Shown here in pieces: positions 1 to 8,802 of a DNA stretch of 64,000 bases; positions within the stretch are counted from its first letter, which is position 1, and every line of letters starts with the position of its first letter. The position numbers were made by a program, and so were the translations under genes. This stretch comes from Acinetobacter corruptisaponis (lineage in GTDB: Bacteria; Pseudomonadota; Gammaproteobacteria; Pseudomonadales; Moraxellaceae), in NCBI RefSeq assembly GCF_030053775.1, contig NZ_CP125669.1:620001-684000 (forward strand), written 5' to 3'. The notes under the pieces were generated by a model. It did not search any database. It was not told the origin of the DNA and saw only the letters and a program-made list of their open reading frames with translations.

Positions 1-331
1 GATTGTACCAAGCCCAAGGCTGGTGAATCAGTTCCAGTAACGCATCTGGTACATAGGCATGAAAGATATGCAAGTTCACAATCACATCATCATATTCATG
101 GCGAATCACATCAAAACCATGCCAGTCCTTTAAGCCAATGCCCACCTCTTCATAAATTTCCCTGCGGCAGGTCTGCTCAGGTGTTTCTCCCTGCTCAACT
201 TTCCCTCCAGGAAATTCATGCTTATTGCCCTGATGTTGATTGGCCTGACGCCACCCCACCAATACCTTGGATTTATGCAATAAAATTGCAATCGCAACAT
301 CAATGACATTCTTTACTATCACAGTCCACAT
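1..331 (-). CDS. Nudix hydrolase (MutT-like), C-terminus cut off by window edge
   Basis: Minus-strand frame that starts at ATG 331 and runs off the left edge, so only the first 110 residues are seen. The Nudix box is intact at about residues 37-59 (GG, E, then REIYEEVGI), matching GX5EX7REUXEEXGU, which binds the Mg-pyrophosphate of the substrate. The N-terminal strand has the VAIAILLHKSKVLVGWR pattern typical of MutT-like 8-oxo-dGTP pyrophosphatases, which clean oxidised nucleotides from the pool. It is transcribed away from hemP. The exact substrate cannot be decided from the motif, and other small Nudix enzymes fit equally well. Confidence 0.85.
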   Translation of the reverse strand, partial: MWTVIVKNVIDVAIAILLHKSKVLVGWRQANQHQGNKHEFPGGKVEQGETPEQTCRREIYEEVGIGLKDWHGFDVIRHEYDDVIVNLHIFHAYVPDALLELIHQPWAWYN

Positions 332-427
332 CCCTCATCTTTACAGAGTAAATCCCTGTCATTCATCAATTTGCACATCGTTCTGAAAAAAACTTATAAA
401 TGATTTTGTAAATTATTCAAATTTACG

Positions 428-461
428 TTGACAGGTCTATTCGATAATGATTATCATTTAA
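428..461 (+). promoter_or_regulatory. hemP promoter with overlapping Fur box
   Basis: A near-consensus Fur operator, GATAATGATTATCATTTAA, lies at 443-461. It overlaps a promoter with -35 TTGACA at 428-433 and -10 TATCAT at 452-457 (18-bp spacer). Fur-Fe(II) binding here would cover the -10 and block transcription when iron is plentiful, so hemP should be expressed under iron starvation. Confidence 0.85.
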
Positions 462-493
462 AACGTTAGATAATACACCACGGAGCATAACAA

Positions 494-664
494 ATGAACG
501 CACCATTTAACCTATTCACTCGTAGCACTGATGCAACTCAATCCTTACCAATGTTGCATTCAAACAACCTATTTGCCCTAGGCCGCGAAATTCGCATTAT
601 GCACGCTGGTGAAGAGTATCGCCTACGCCTCACCCGTAACAACCGTCTGATTTTAACCAAGTAA
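494..664 (+). CDS. hemP: Hemin uptake protein HemP
   Basis: A 56-residue protein starting at ATG 494, ending LTRNNRLILTK. The C-terminal half (LGREIRIMHAGEEYRLRLTRNNRLILTK, split here only for naming) matches the HemP family, whose hallmark is a basic bind-and-loop segment of the type hxGxxYxLRxTRxxKLILTK. HemP proteins are small cytoplasmic factors tied to haem uptake; in some bacteria they activate haem-receptor transcription. It sits 33 bp behind a Fur box, which fits iron control. No haem receptor gene lies next to it here, so it is a free-standing copy. Confidence 0.9.
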   Translation: MNAPFNLFTRSTDATQSLPMLHSNNLFALGREIRIMHAGEEYRLRLTRNNRLILTK

Positions 665-754
665 AATAATAATAATCGGATAATAATAAACGTGGAAATA
701 GCAGTATGTCAGCGCGTACTGCTTTTTAATTCATCTAAAAAATAGAATAAAGCT

Positions 755-2089
755 TTAGACAAGCAATCTGACCACGACTTTTAATCCGCCATACGAGGAT
801 GGCAGCAATTCCATTTGCCCATGATGTAGTTCGATAATTTTCCTACAAATGGATAAGCCTAAACCCGATCCCTGTGTCCTGGTTCCCAAAGCACGATAGA
901 AACGTTCTCCAAGATGCTGCAAGATTTCAGGATGAATACCATCTCCCTCATTTTCAATAATAAGCTGCAAATATGAATCCCACTTATCTAAAGTGATATA
1001 GACACAACCTTTTTCTGGTGTATAGCGTATGGCATTGTCCAGCACATTACGAATACAGGTAAAAATTAACTGCTGATTGGCAAAAACCATATCGTCTTGT
1101 TCTGCCACTAAAAACTGTTGCTGAATCTGGATTACCCTTTGCTTGATAAATGGCGTCAGAGCCTGAATCGCCTCATCAATCACAGTGTGCAAAGCAAAAT
1201 ATGTCTTGGGCAAGTTCTCAGCATATTCAGGGTCTAAACGTGCCAGCAACAGCAAATTTTCCAGCGTTTGGGTCCCTCGACTAATATCCTGTTGCATTGC
1301 AGCAAAATCACTGGCGCGTTCTGGATATTTACGTTGTAAAAGCTGTAAACGCATCTGAATCGCAGATAAGGGCGAACGCAGTTCATGCGAGGCATCCGCA
1401 GTAAAACGCTGTTCGGCTTTTAGCGATTGTTCCAGACGTTGCAACAAGTGATTTAACTGCCCCAGCATAGGCTGCAATTCTTTAAATTCAATGCTGGAGG
1501 ACTGGATTGGCGTTAGATAATCCGCATTTTTCTCCGAGATTTGATCGGATAATTGATGAATCGCCCTAAACTGCCGTTTGACCAGAAAATGCTGCATGAT
1601 CCACTGCATCAGCCACAGCATGATCAGAATGAGAGAATAACCAGCAAAGCTATGCATCAATTCTTTAAAGCGATCACCTAAAGGTTGTAATAGCAATACC
1701 TGCATGTGGGATTGGTGATCTTCTGCCCGATAACTACGCCAGAGCTGTCGCTCCTGCCAGATAAAGCCATACTGATCATCACCTGTATTCAAGGTGTAAT
1801 ACTGTTGCTCAAGCTGAAAATCCTCGGACTGGGTCAGAATCTGTTGCTGGTAGCTCAGGCGATACTGGATATCAAACTGGTCACTTAATTCATCAATCTG
1901 CTGCCCTGATGTTGAGGTCAGATCAGCAATCAGCAGCATATCTGAAATCTCATCCATGATTTCATCCTGAACCTGCATGGTCTGATAGATTGAAATCACC
2001 ACAAATAAAAGCAATGCCACACAACCTGCAATCACTGAACTAATCAATGAGGTTTTAATCAGCCTGCTTTGTAGCGACACCACTTTCAT
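755..2089 (-). CDS. qseC: Sensor histidine kinase, QseC-like
   Basis: A 444-residue inner-membrane kinase. Two membrane helices (about residues 13-33 and 148-166) bracket a periplasmic sensor loop. The H-box has ADASHELRSPLSAIQ with the phospho-accepting His near residue 235, the N-box has NVLDNAIRYTPEKG, and the G-boxes are NEGDGIHPE and GSGLGLSI. It ends the cluster ygiW-qseB-qseC and follows its regulator by 4 bp, so the two are co-translated. The same gene order occurs around E. coli qseBC, which is the main reason for choosing QseC over PmrB. The signal it senses is unknown. Confidence 0.85.
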   Translation of the reverse strand: MKVVSLQSRLIKTSLISSVIAGCVALLLFVVISIYQTMQVQDEIMDEISDMLLIADLTSTSGQQIDELSDQFDIQYRLSYQQQILTQSEDFQLEQQYYTLNTGDDQYGFIWQERQLWRSYRAEDHQSHMQVLLLQPLGDRFKELMHSFAGYSLILIMLWLMQWIMQHFLVKRQFRAIHQLSDQISEKNADYLTPIQSSSIEFKELQPMLGQLNHLLQRLEQSLKAEQRFTADASHELRSPLSAIQMRLQLLQRKYPERASDFAAMQQDISRGTQTLENLLLLARLDPEYAENLPKTYFALHTVIDEAIQALTPFIKQRVIQIQQQFLVAEQDDMVFANQQLIFTCIRNVLDNAIRYTPEKGCVYITLDKWDSYLQLIIENEGDGIHPEILQHLGERFYRALGTRTQGSGLGLSICRKIIELHHGQMELLPSSYGGLKVVVRLLV

Positions 2090-2093
2090 AAGC

Positions 2094-2753
2094 TTAATCC
2101 TGGTGCATCCGATAGCCTAAACCACGAATGGTTTTGATATATTGCCCGCCAATTTTTTTGCGAATCTGGTAGATATACACTTCGATGGCATTACTCTCAA
2201 TTTCCTCGCCCCACGCATACAGTGATTCTTCCAGTTGCTCACGAGTCAGGATATGTTCTGGTTTTTGCATTAATTTATGTAAAATCTGAAATTCTTTTGC
2301 AGTCAGGTTGATGACTTGTCCCGCTTGTGTCAGGGTCTTGGCTTGCGGATCAAGCTGTAGATTGGCAAAAGTCAAATATTGGCCTGCCTGAGTCTGATGT
2401 TGCCGCAGTTGTGAGCGCACCCGTGCTGACAATTCTTCCAGATTAAACGGTTTGACCAGATAATCATTGGCACCTAAATCCAGCCCCTCCACCCGATCAT
2501 GAATGGCATCTTTGGCGGTAATAAAAATGACGGGCGTATTGGAGTTTTGATGGCGAATGCTTTTTAGAATGTCATCCCCCGAAGCCTTGGGTAAACCACG
2601 ATCTAGCAAGATACAATCATATTGATGCTGCTCAACTGCCAGTATCGCATGATCACCCCGTTCTACCCAGTCGACGCTATAGCCATCCAGTTCCAGCCAG
2701 TCCTTGATACTTTCTGCCTGAGAGGCATCATCCTCAGCCAATAAAATTCGCAT
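2094..2753 (-). CDS. qseB: OmpR-family response regulator, QseB-like
   Basis: A 219-residue regulator. The receiver domain (1-120) has the acidic pair EDD near residue 7, the phospho-acceptor Asp51 in CILLDRGLP, Thr in ITAKD and Lys in LVKPF. The C-terminal winged helix (about 125-217) has the OmpR pattern LTAKEFQILHKLM and IRGLGYRM. It is followed 4 bp later by the partner kinase gene. Upstream there is a strong hairpin, so this pair probably has its own promoter at about 2754-2813, perhaps with read-through from ygiW. Confidence 0.9.
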   Translation of the reverse strand: MRILLAEDDASQAESIKDWLELDGYSVDWVERGDHAILAVEQHQYDCILLDRGLPKASGDDILKSIRHQNSNTPVIFITAKDAIHDRVEGLDLGANDYLVKPFNLEELSARVRSQLRQHQTQAGQYLTFANLQLDPQAKTLTQAGQVINLTAKEFQILHKLMQKPEHILTREQLEESLYAWGEEIESNAIEVYIYQIRKKIGGQYIKTIRGLGYRMHQD

Positions 2754-2813
2754 AAAGCCATACTCGCATCTGATCCATCCACATCCATCATGCCTTTAAA
2801 ATAAATCACATGC

Positions 2814-2846
2814 AAAAAAACCACATGATCATCATGTGGTTTTTTT
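2814..2846 (-). terminator. Rho-independent terminator after ygiW
   Basis: Stem CCACATGAT/ATCATGTGG flanked by A7 and T7 tracts, so it can work in both directions. It lies between ygiW and qseB, both on the minus strand, and would separate the two transcription units or attenuate read-through. Confidence 0.8.
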
Positions 2847-2862
2847 GACAATATTGCAGTGA

Positions 2863-3228
2863 TTAGAACTTCACTTGATCTACATCCACTTCTACACGCT
2901 TGGTCGGTTTATAGTCGATGTCGATTTCACCGATAACGGTTACAGGTGTTTTGGCAGAAACAGGCTGTCCTTGCCATAAATCATCATCAATATCGACCGT
3001 GATGCTGCCTGTCTGGTCACTAAACTGGTATTTCTCATCACCTGTTGCCTTGACCACATAACCTTTAAGCTGAACAGGCGTATCATCTTTTAAGGTCAAT
3101 GCCTGTTTCACCGTAGTGATTTGTGTAGGCGCCAATGCCTGCTGATTGACTGCCGTCGTATTCGCAACCGCAAATGTTGTTGCACCGACCAAACCTGCAA
3201 TTACAGCAACTTTAGAAAATACGTTCAT
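2863..3228 (-). CDS. ygiW: Periplasmic BOF (OB-fold) stress protein, YgiW-like
   Basis: A 121-residue protein. The start is placed at ATG 3228, behind GAGGAA and directly before a signal peptide (NVFSKVAVIAGLVGATTFAVA, cleaved after AVA), rather than at the longest frame, which begins 54 bp upstream. The mature part matches the BOF/YgiW-YdeI family, a periplasmic OB fold: QLKGYVVKATGDEKYQFSD, then GSITVDIDDDLWQG and VTVIGEIDID. Members are linked to tolerance of cationic peptides, peroxide and metals. It lies directly upstream of qseBC as in enterobacteria. Confidence 0.87.
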   Translation of the reverse strand: MNVFSKVAVIAGLVGATTFAVANTTAVNQQALAPTQITTVKQALTLKDDTPVQLKGYVVKATGDEKYQFSDQTGSITVDIDDDLWQGQPVSAKTPVTVIGEIDIDYKPTKRVEVDVDQVKF

Positions 3229-3312
3229 TTTAATTTCCTCATCTTTGTTGATCATCTCGATGTAGTCATTAAAACAAAACAAGATGAGGTGAATCTTAGG
3301 TGATGAAAAAAC

Positions 3313-5091
3313 TTAGCTTAATGGCACCACCCGAAGCACTTCTTCCAATGTGGTCATTCCCTCAATCACCTTACGCGCCCCTGCGATACGCAAAGGTTCA
3401 ATGCCCTCTTTCTTAGCCTGTGCACGTAAATGATCCAGTGTGCCATTAGCACTAATGATGGATTTCAACTCCAGACTGACTGGCATAAACTCATAAATAC
3501 CGACACGTCCCTTATAACCCGTTTGGCGACACACTTCACATCCGACAGCCTTATACATCGTGGTTGGCGTATCCATCATGTAGTCAAAAGTCAGGTGTTC
3601 CCATTCCTGCTCATTCATGGAAGTTTGCTGTTTGCAATGCGGACAAAGGCGACGCACCAGACGTTGTGCCAATACACCCAAAATTGTAGCTGCGGTCAGG
3701 AATGGCTGCACCCCCAGATCATGCAAACGGGTCAAACTGGATGGCGCATCATTGGTATGCAGGGTCGAAAGTACCAAATGTCCTGTCAGTGCCGCCTGAA
3801 TCGCCATATTGGCGGTATCGTGGTCACGAATCTCCCCGACCATAATAATGTCAGGATCTTGACGCATGAGGGCACGCACACCATCGGCAAAACCCAGTTC
3901 AATATTGGGATTGACCTGCATCTGGTTAAAGCTGGGTTCCAGCATTTCAATCGGGTCTTCAATGGTACAGACATTGACCTGTTCAGTCGCCAGTTGCTTG
4001 AGTGATGAATATAGCGTGGTGGTTTTACCCGAACCTGTTGGCCCTGTCACCAGAATAATCCCATGACTATGCTGCGTCAGTTGCTGCCAGCTTTGTAATA
4101 AATGCCCCTCAAAACCCAACTGCTGAAAACTGCGTACCAGCACTTCTGGATCAAAAATACGCATCACCAGCTTTTCACCAAAGGCAGTTGGCAAAGTGGA
4201 GAGACGCAATTCGGTTTCCTGACCTTTTGGGGTACGGGTTTTTAGACGCCCATCCTGTGGCTTACGCTTTTCCGCCACATTCATCCGTCCCAGAATTTTA
4301 ATACGGGAAATCACCGCAGTCAGCGTATTGGCAGGCATGTTGTAGATGGTATGCAACACCCCATCGATACGGAAACGCACCTTACCTTTGTCTTTTCGGG
4401 GTTCAAGGTGAATATCACTGGCCCCTTGTTCAAAGGCAAATTGCAGCACCCAGTCCACCAATTTGACAATATGCTGGTCATTGGCATCGGGATTCTGGGT
4501 ATCGCCCAACTGTAACAAGGCCTCAACGCCTTTATTGTCACGATCAAAGGCACTGGTGTTTTGTGAGGAACTGACCGCACGGCTAACCTGATAATATTCC
4601 ACCAGATAGCGTTGTAATTGCTCAGGATTCAGTAACACCCGTTCAATCTTTCTTGGCGCTAAACTGCGCTCCAGATTGTTCTGCCATTCCGTTAAAAAAG
4701 GCTGATCTGTCCCGATCAGAATCCGATCCGCATGTACTTCAACAGCCAGAATATGATTACGAACTGCGAATTCCTGTGACATAACACTGGTTAAAGCACT
4801 GACATCAGCTTTTAGCGGATCAATCACAAATAAGGGAACTTCGGCTTTTTCTGCTAACCACTGACATAAACGATTCAAGGTTAAGGTTGTAGCAGGATTG
4901 AGTTGATCCTTTAAATTAAAACTGGCAATCCACTGTAAGGGATGCCATTTCAACTGATCTTTTTGACGATGAGTGGTTTGAATAAACAGTTTATCCCGTT
5001 CCGTAATTCGCCCATCTTTTTGTAATTGTTCCAGACACCACGTTACATCAATCGAAAAAGAAAAACCTGCAAATTTTGTCTGCGCTTGCAT
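3313..5091 (-). CDS. gspE: Type II secretion ATPase GspE
   Basis: A 592-residue cytoplasmic hexameric ATPase that powers type II secretion. The start is ATG 5091, with AGGGA 10 nt upstream; the longer frame starts at TTG 5100 without a spaced ribosome site. It has an N-terminal domain to about 200, then Walker A GPTGSGKTT near 350-358, the Asp box IEDPIE, Walker B DPDIIMVGEIRD and the His box STLHTNDAP. The zinc tetracysteine (CPHC and CEVC) is present, as in GspE and PilB. PilB is the main alternative, but no pilC or pilD adjoins it. Here gspE stands alone, apart from gspL-gspM at 29.6-31.2 kb. Confidence 0.85.
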   Translation of the reverse strand: MQAQTKFAGFSFSIDVTWCLEQLQKDGRITERDKLFIQTTHRQKDQLKWHPLQWIASFNLKDQLNPATTLTLNRLCQWLAEKAEVPLFVIDPLKADVSALTSVMSQEFAVRNHILAVEVHADRILIGTDQPFLTEWQNNLERSLAPRKIERVLLNPEQLQRYLVEYYQVSRAVSSSQNTSAFDRDNKGVEALLQLGDTQNPDANDQHIVKLVDWVLQFAFEQGASDIHLEPRKDKGKVRFRIDGVLHTIYNMPANTLTAVISRIKILGRMNVAEKRKPQDGRLKTRTPKGQETELRLSTLPTAFGEKLVMRIFDPEVLVRSFQQLGFEGHLLQSWQQLTQHSHGIILVTGPTGSGKTTTLYSSLKQLATEQVNVCTIEDPIEMLEPSFNQMQVNPNIELGFADGVRALMRQDPDIIMVGEIRDHDTANMAIQAALTGHLVLSTLHTNDAPSSLTRLHDLGVQPFLTAATILGVLAQRLVRRLCPHCKQQTSMNEQEWEHLTFDYMMDTPTTMYKAVGCEVCRQTGYKGRVGIYEFMPVSLELKSIISANGTLDHLRAQAKKEGIEPLRIAGARKVIEGMTTLEEVLRVVPLS

Positions 5092-5125
5092 AACCGTCAA
5101 ATCCCTAAATTTATGATTTATATTT

Positions 5126-5860
5126 TTAACTTACCTGTTCCACAGCCGTCACTGTGACATTGCTTGCATCGACCTTAAAACGTACATTCAAGTCGGCAAA
5201 ACACATGCCATAGACTCGTTCAGCATCTTCCTGATAGGCAGGACGAGGGTCTAAAGATAACACCTGTTCCAGTTCATCGAATACCTTTTTATTTAAAATA
5301 GCCTGCTTTAATAATTGCTGCTGTTGTGTTTGTGCAGTTTCTGTCCAGATCACTGATTTACGTACAGGTTCATCCTGAGCATAACCACTACTTGCATCTG
5401 GCACTGCATCCGAATACTGGATATAAGGTTTAATATCCAGAATCGGTGTGCCATGTAGTAAATCACTACCCATCACATAAAGCCGTACGCTTTTCCCTTG
5501 CTTTTCCACTCGTAAAAACTGCACCACGGATAGACCGATTGGCGATGGACGATACATGCTTCGGGTAGCAAACACTCCCATTTTCTGGTTCCCACCTAAG
5601 CGTGGTGGCCTCACCTGCGCACGAAATTTAACCACTTGGTTTGAAGCATTATCATTTTGTTTATTCTCATGAAACTGCCACAGCAACCATAAATGGCTAA
5701 ACGCCTCGATCCCCTCAAATGCCAGAATATCGTTATAAGGTACCACCATCTCTATATAAGACTCGACCTGTACCAGATTTGGCTGACGCGGAATACCAAA
5801 CTTTTCATGGTAGGGAGAATGCATGTAGCCGATAATCGGCATCTCAACTAAATTACTCAT
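5126..5860 (-). CDS. trmO: tRNA (N6-threonylcarbamoyladenosine37-N6)-methyltransferase TrmO
   Basis: A 244-residue YaeB/TsaA-like protein. TrmO adds an N6-methyl group to t6A37 of tRNA-Thr using S-adenosylmethionine. The family core is present: IGYMHSPYHEKFGIPRQP at the N-terminus, FSHLWLLWQFH, RPPRLGG, GVFATRSMYRPSPIGLS and LDIKPYIQYSD. The C-terminal extension ends with VLSLDPRPAYQ, as in the proteobacterial enzymes. ATG 5860 is preferred over the GTG codon directly before it. It follows 34 bp upstream of gspE on the same strand, and may share its transcript. Confidence 0.92.
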   Translation of the reverse strand: MSNLVEMPIIGYMHSPYHEKFGIPRQPNLVQVESYIEMVVPYNDILAFEGIEAFSHLWLLWQFHENKQNDNASNQVVKFRAQVRPPRLGGNQKMGVFATRSMYRPSPIGLSVVQFLRVEKQGKSVRLYVMGSDLLHGTPILDIKPYIQYSDAVPDASSGYAQDEPVRKSVIWTETAQTQQQQLLKQAILNKKVFDELEQVLSLDPRPAYQEDAERVYGMCFADLNVRFKVDASNVTVTAVEQVS

Positions 5861-5960
5861 CACTTTTTCTTATAAACACAATTAAATATATTCAGTTTAT
5901 CGAGAATGATTTTAGATTAGAATAGCAACCTGTTTCTTTTAACTGTGATCGAGACCTTGA

Positions 5961-6740
5961 ATGGCTGCTTTTAACGTTGAACGCATTACTCATGTTCACC
6001 ACTGGAATGACACACTTTTTAGTTTTAAAACAACACGTGACACCAGTCTACGTTTCAAAAATGGTCAATTCGTCATGATCGGTCTTGAAGTGAATGGCAA
6101 GCCGTTAATGCGTGCTTATTCGATTGCAAGCGCGAATTATGAAGAAGAACTGGAGTTCTTCTCAATTAAGGTACAAGACGGTCCATTGACTTCCATTTTA
6201 CAAAAAGTACAGGTTGGCGATGAAATCCTGATTTCTAAAAAACCAACAGGGACGCTCGTACACGACGATTTATTACCAGGTAAAAATTTATACCTTTTAT
6301 CTTCTGGTACAGGTCTTGCTCCTTTCCTTTCCCTGCTTCGTGATCCTGAAACTTACGAAAAGTTTGAGAAAGTGATCATGGTTCATGGTACACGCTATGT
6401 TTCAGAGCTTGCCTATCAGGATTTAATCCTGAATGAACTGCCAAACAATGAATTTTTTGAAGAACTGGGCATCAAGGATAAATTGGTTTATTACCCAACC
6501 GTAACCCGCGAGCCATTCCATACACAAGGTCGTGTCACCACTGCCATTGAAACTGGCGAACTGTTTGAAAAAATCGGTTTACCACGTTTTAACCGTGAGA
6601 CAGACCGTGCCATGCTCTGCGGTAGCCCAGCTTTCCTGAAAGATGTGGCTGCCCTGCTAGACCAACATGGCCTGGTTGAATCACCACGTATGGGTGTTAT
6701 GGGTGATTATGTTATTGAACGTGCTTTTGTAGAAAAATAA
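5961..6740 (+). CDS. fpr: Ferredoxin/flavodoxin-NADP+ reductase
   Basis: A 259-residue FAD enzyme passing electrons between NADPH and ferredoxin or flavodoxin. The FAD-binding RAYSIAS is at about residues 52-58, and the NADP-side motif LLSSGTGLAPFLSLLRDP at about 113-130. There is also the conserved MLCGSPAFLKD, and the C-terminus VIERAFVEK is that of bacterial subclass I FPR. Transcribed divergently from trmO with 100 bp between, and closed by a strong terminator, so it is a single-gene unit. Confidence 0.93.
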   Translation: MAAFNVERITHVHHWNDTLFSFKTTRDTSLRFKNGQFVMIGLEVNGKPLMRAYSIASANYEEELEFFSIKVQDGPLTSILQKVQVGDEILISKKPTGTLVHDDLLPGKNLYLLSSGTGLAPFLSLLRDPETYEKFEKVIMVHGTRYVSELAYQDLILNELPNNEFFEELGIKDKLVYYPTVTREPFHTQGRVTTAIETGELFEKIGLPRFNRETDRAMLCGSPAFLKDVAALLDQHGLVESPRMGVMGDYVIERAFVEK

Positions 6741-6765
6741 CTTTTTCATGATGTACAAAAGAACG

Positions 6766-6797
6766 AACCGAGGTGAATACCTCGGTTTTTAATTTTT
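6766..6797 (+). terminator. Terminator after fpr
   Basis: Nine-bp stem AACCGAGGT/ACCTCGGTT with a GAAT loop, followed by a T-rich run, starting 26 bp after the fpr stop codon. Confidence 0.9.
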
Positions 6798-6876
6798 ATT
6801 TAAAATATTATTAAGGATTTATTTATATTAATTTATACAAAATAGTTTATTTAGAAATACTGTATTTATTTAAAAA

Positions 6877-7437
6877 TCAAGCCGCATCCAAAGCAATCAA
6901 TCTTTCAATATAATACCAACACTCCTCAATTTTCGCATGGTCTTTATTTACTTTCGCATATGCCGTCATACCATCCAGAATATTAATATACATTGCTGTC
7001 AATACATACGGTTGAAACACTTTGGCTTTCTCAAACAGATTCTCTAGTAATCCCATCAACCATTCCCTATATTCTACAATCGGGCGAATAATCGATGGAT
7101 ATTGCTGCAATATCTCCAATGAAGCCTTTTGAAACATGCATCCATGAAAATCATCTGAATTAAACCAGGCTAAATGCCAAAAATAGACAGCCTTGATTTT
7201 ACCCAAATAATCATCTCCTGCTTTCAGGCTAATTTCCTGCTCAATCGCTTCCTGAATACTCTTATTTCGTCGGGACAAACACTCCTCAATTAAGCTCTCT
7301 TTGGAGGGAAAGTACTTGTAGAACGTCATCTTGGCAACACCAGACTCACTGATAATTCGATCTACCCCGACAGAACTATAGCTATAGCAATTGAAGAGAC
7401 GAAGAGCTGTTGCAATAATATCTTCTTTTTTAGACAT
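6877..7437 (-). CDS. TetR-family transcriptional regulator
   Basis: A 186-residue regulator. The start is ATG 7437 behind AAGGAT; the longer frame opens at TTG 7464. The N-terminal TetR helix-turn-helix is clear (about residues 3-50): IIATALRLFNCYSYSSVGVD, then IISESGVAKMTFYKYFPSKESLI. The C-terminal domain (ligand and dimer part) matches no specific subgroup. The gene faces away from the haem-oxygenase-like gene at 7890 across 450 bp of AT-rich DNA, so that region may hold its operator. The effector is unknown. Confidence 0.88.
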   Translation of the reverse strand: MSKKEDIIATALRLFNCYSYSSVGVDRIISESGVAKMTFYKYFPSKESLIEECLSRRNKSIQEAIEQEISLKAGDDYLGKIKAVYFWHLAWFNSDDFHGCMFQKASLEILQQYPSIIRPIVEYREWLMGLLENLFEKAKVFQPYVLTAMYINILDGMTAYAKVNKDHAKIEECWYYIERLIALDAA

Positions 7438-7889
7438 TTTATTATCCTTTTTAAATTCTATCAAAAAGCTTAATATATTATTTAGACATAGTTTAAATGC
7501 TGGATAAATCTGGCAACTATGTATTGTTTATCTTATTTTAAGAGCATTTAAGAAAATATAAAACATTTCTTCACTGTCTCTGTTATTAAGTTAAGCAAAA
7601 ATGAACATATAAACAAGATGATTTGTAAAAAAACTTTTCTAATTAAAAATTTTTTAAATATATCGTGAAATAGTTCACCTTTTATTTAAAGTTAAGTTAA
7701 TTAATAACGTATATTATCATTTTTTAGCCTATTTAATAAATTGATTTCACAAAAAAATCATTTTATATTTAAATTATCCAATAAAAAGATGTTTGGTTGA
7801 TCTAATTCGTTATATTCATAAACAACCAAAGAAATCGAACTAAATAATTGGAAAAGCAATAATATTTATTAATACATGAGTACAAGACT
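7438..7889. promoter_or_regulatory. AT-rich divergent regulatory region
   Basis: No gene of credible length is seen in these 452 bases. The DNA is much more AT-rich than its surroundings. It holds two inverted repeats: GTGAA/TTCAC at 7665-7678 with a 4-bp centre, and TTTGGTTG/CAACCAAA at 7792-7799 and 7823-7830 with a 23-bp centre. The first has the size of a TetR-type operator; the second lies 60-98 bp before the haem-oxygenase-like gene and could be an operator pair or an mRNA leader hairpin. Function is inferred only from position. Confidence 0.45.
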
Positions 7890-8750
7890 ATGCCAAAAAA
7901 ATTTGAAAATTTTGACAGCCCTAGACAGAATGCTATAGACGGAATGAAAAATAGTATTTCTGCTGAACTATGGAATAAGAACTTGAACTTTCTGAATACC
8001 CTGAGAGCAGAAATTTCAAATCATCCTGTTTCCAAACACCCTGCTATCCAGCTTTTAAATGATGGCTTAATTGACAAGGAAACGCTCAAGCATATCCATC
8101 TGGAATACCGTCATGCGATTGTTCAGGTATTTACCGATGCCCTGCTCATGGCACAGTTCCAGACCAAACAACTGGAACCTCGCCTTTTGTCTGGTTCCAA
8201 AATGTTCCCTCGTTTCCTACTCAACCTGAACATTCTTGATGAATTTGGCTTCCGCCCAGGCCTGGATCAAGAGGGTTATTATTCAGGCAATCCACAATAT
8301 GCACACTATCCATTATTTGAAGATGTTCTCAATGACTTTGAACTTAGCCAATCAGAACGCAATGATTATCAGCCATCCATTATCGCGCAACGAGTACGCA
8401 GCTATTTAGAAGATTCCTTTGATCGTTATGAAGCCGTTTCTGCCCTGCTGGCGGTTGCTGAAGAAGAGGTAATTTTATTTAGCCCAGCACTGCGTCAGGC
8501 AACCCATGCAGTTGGTTTCGATGTGGATAGTGGTTACTACTATGTGCATGGTGTATCCCACGATGCAACAGCAGAAGCGGCTGATGATGACCATGAAGAT
8601 GATTTATGGTTTGTATTGGCTCAGGCCTGTGAAGAATCAGACTATGACTCGATTCGCCAAATTTGTCTGGAATATTGTGATCTCTGGCAGCAGTTCTGGG
8701 ATGAACAAATTGCAACCTATCAATACGAAACGTTTAAGAAACTTGCTTAA
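7890..8750 (+). CDS. Possible haem-oxygenase-like (HDO-type) protein, function unknown
   Basis: A 286-residue, helix-rich soluble protein. Its acidic and histidine spacing recalls haem-oxygenase-like diiron oxidases (Haem_oxygenas_2 group): Glu72 and His75 in HIHLEYRHAI, Glu191-193 in LAVAEEEVI, and His220/His224 plus Asp232-234/His235 near the C-terminus. The family pattern is E/H, E, H, then Dx3H; here the last motif is DDDH, with the Asp two or three residues before the His, so the match is imperfect. Related enzymes cleave or oxidise fatty acids and amino acids. It is monocistronic with a strong terminator, and its neighbour is a divergent TetR regulator. It may also be a catalytically altered relative. 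Confidence 0.5.
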   Translation: MPKKFENFDSPRQNAIDGMKNSISAELWNKNLNFLNTLRAEISNHPVSKHPAIQLLNDGLIDKETLKHIHLEYRHAIVQVFTDALLMAQFQTKQLEPRLLSGSKMFPRFLLNLNILDEFGFRPGLDQEGYYSGNPQYAHYPLFEDVLNDFELSQSERNDYQPSIIAQRVRSYLEDSFDRYEAVSALLAVAEEEVILFSPALRQATHAVGFDVDSGYYYVHGVSHDATAEAADDDHEDDLWFVLAQACEESDYDSIRQICLEYCDLWQQFWDEQIATYQYETFKKLA

Positions 8751-8772
8751 CTTTATGACCTGCTCCATTGAG

Positions 8773-8800
8773 GAAAAGCGCCCGAGAGCGCTTTTCTTTT
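8773..8800 (+). terminator. Terminator after the haem-oxygenase-like gene
   Basis: Stem GAAAAGCGC/GCGCTTTTC with a 6-base loop, then CTTTTTC; the first base is 22 bp after the stop codon. It also lies just beyond the end of the small minus-strand frame 8803-8919, so it could serve both. Confidence 0.85.
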
Positions 8801-8802
8801 TC

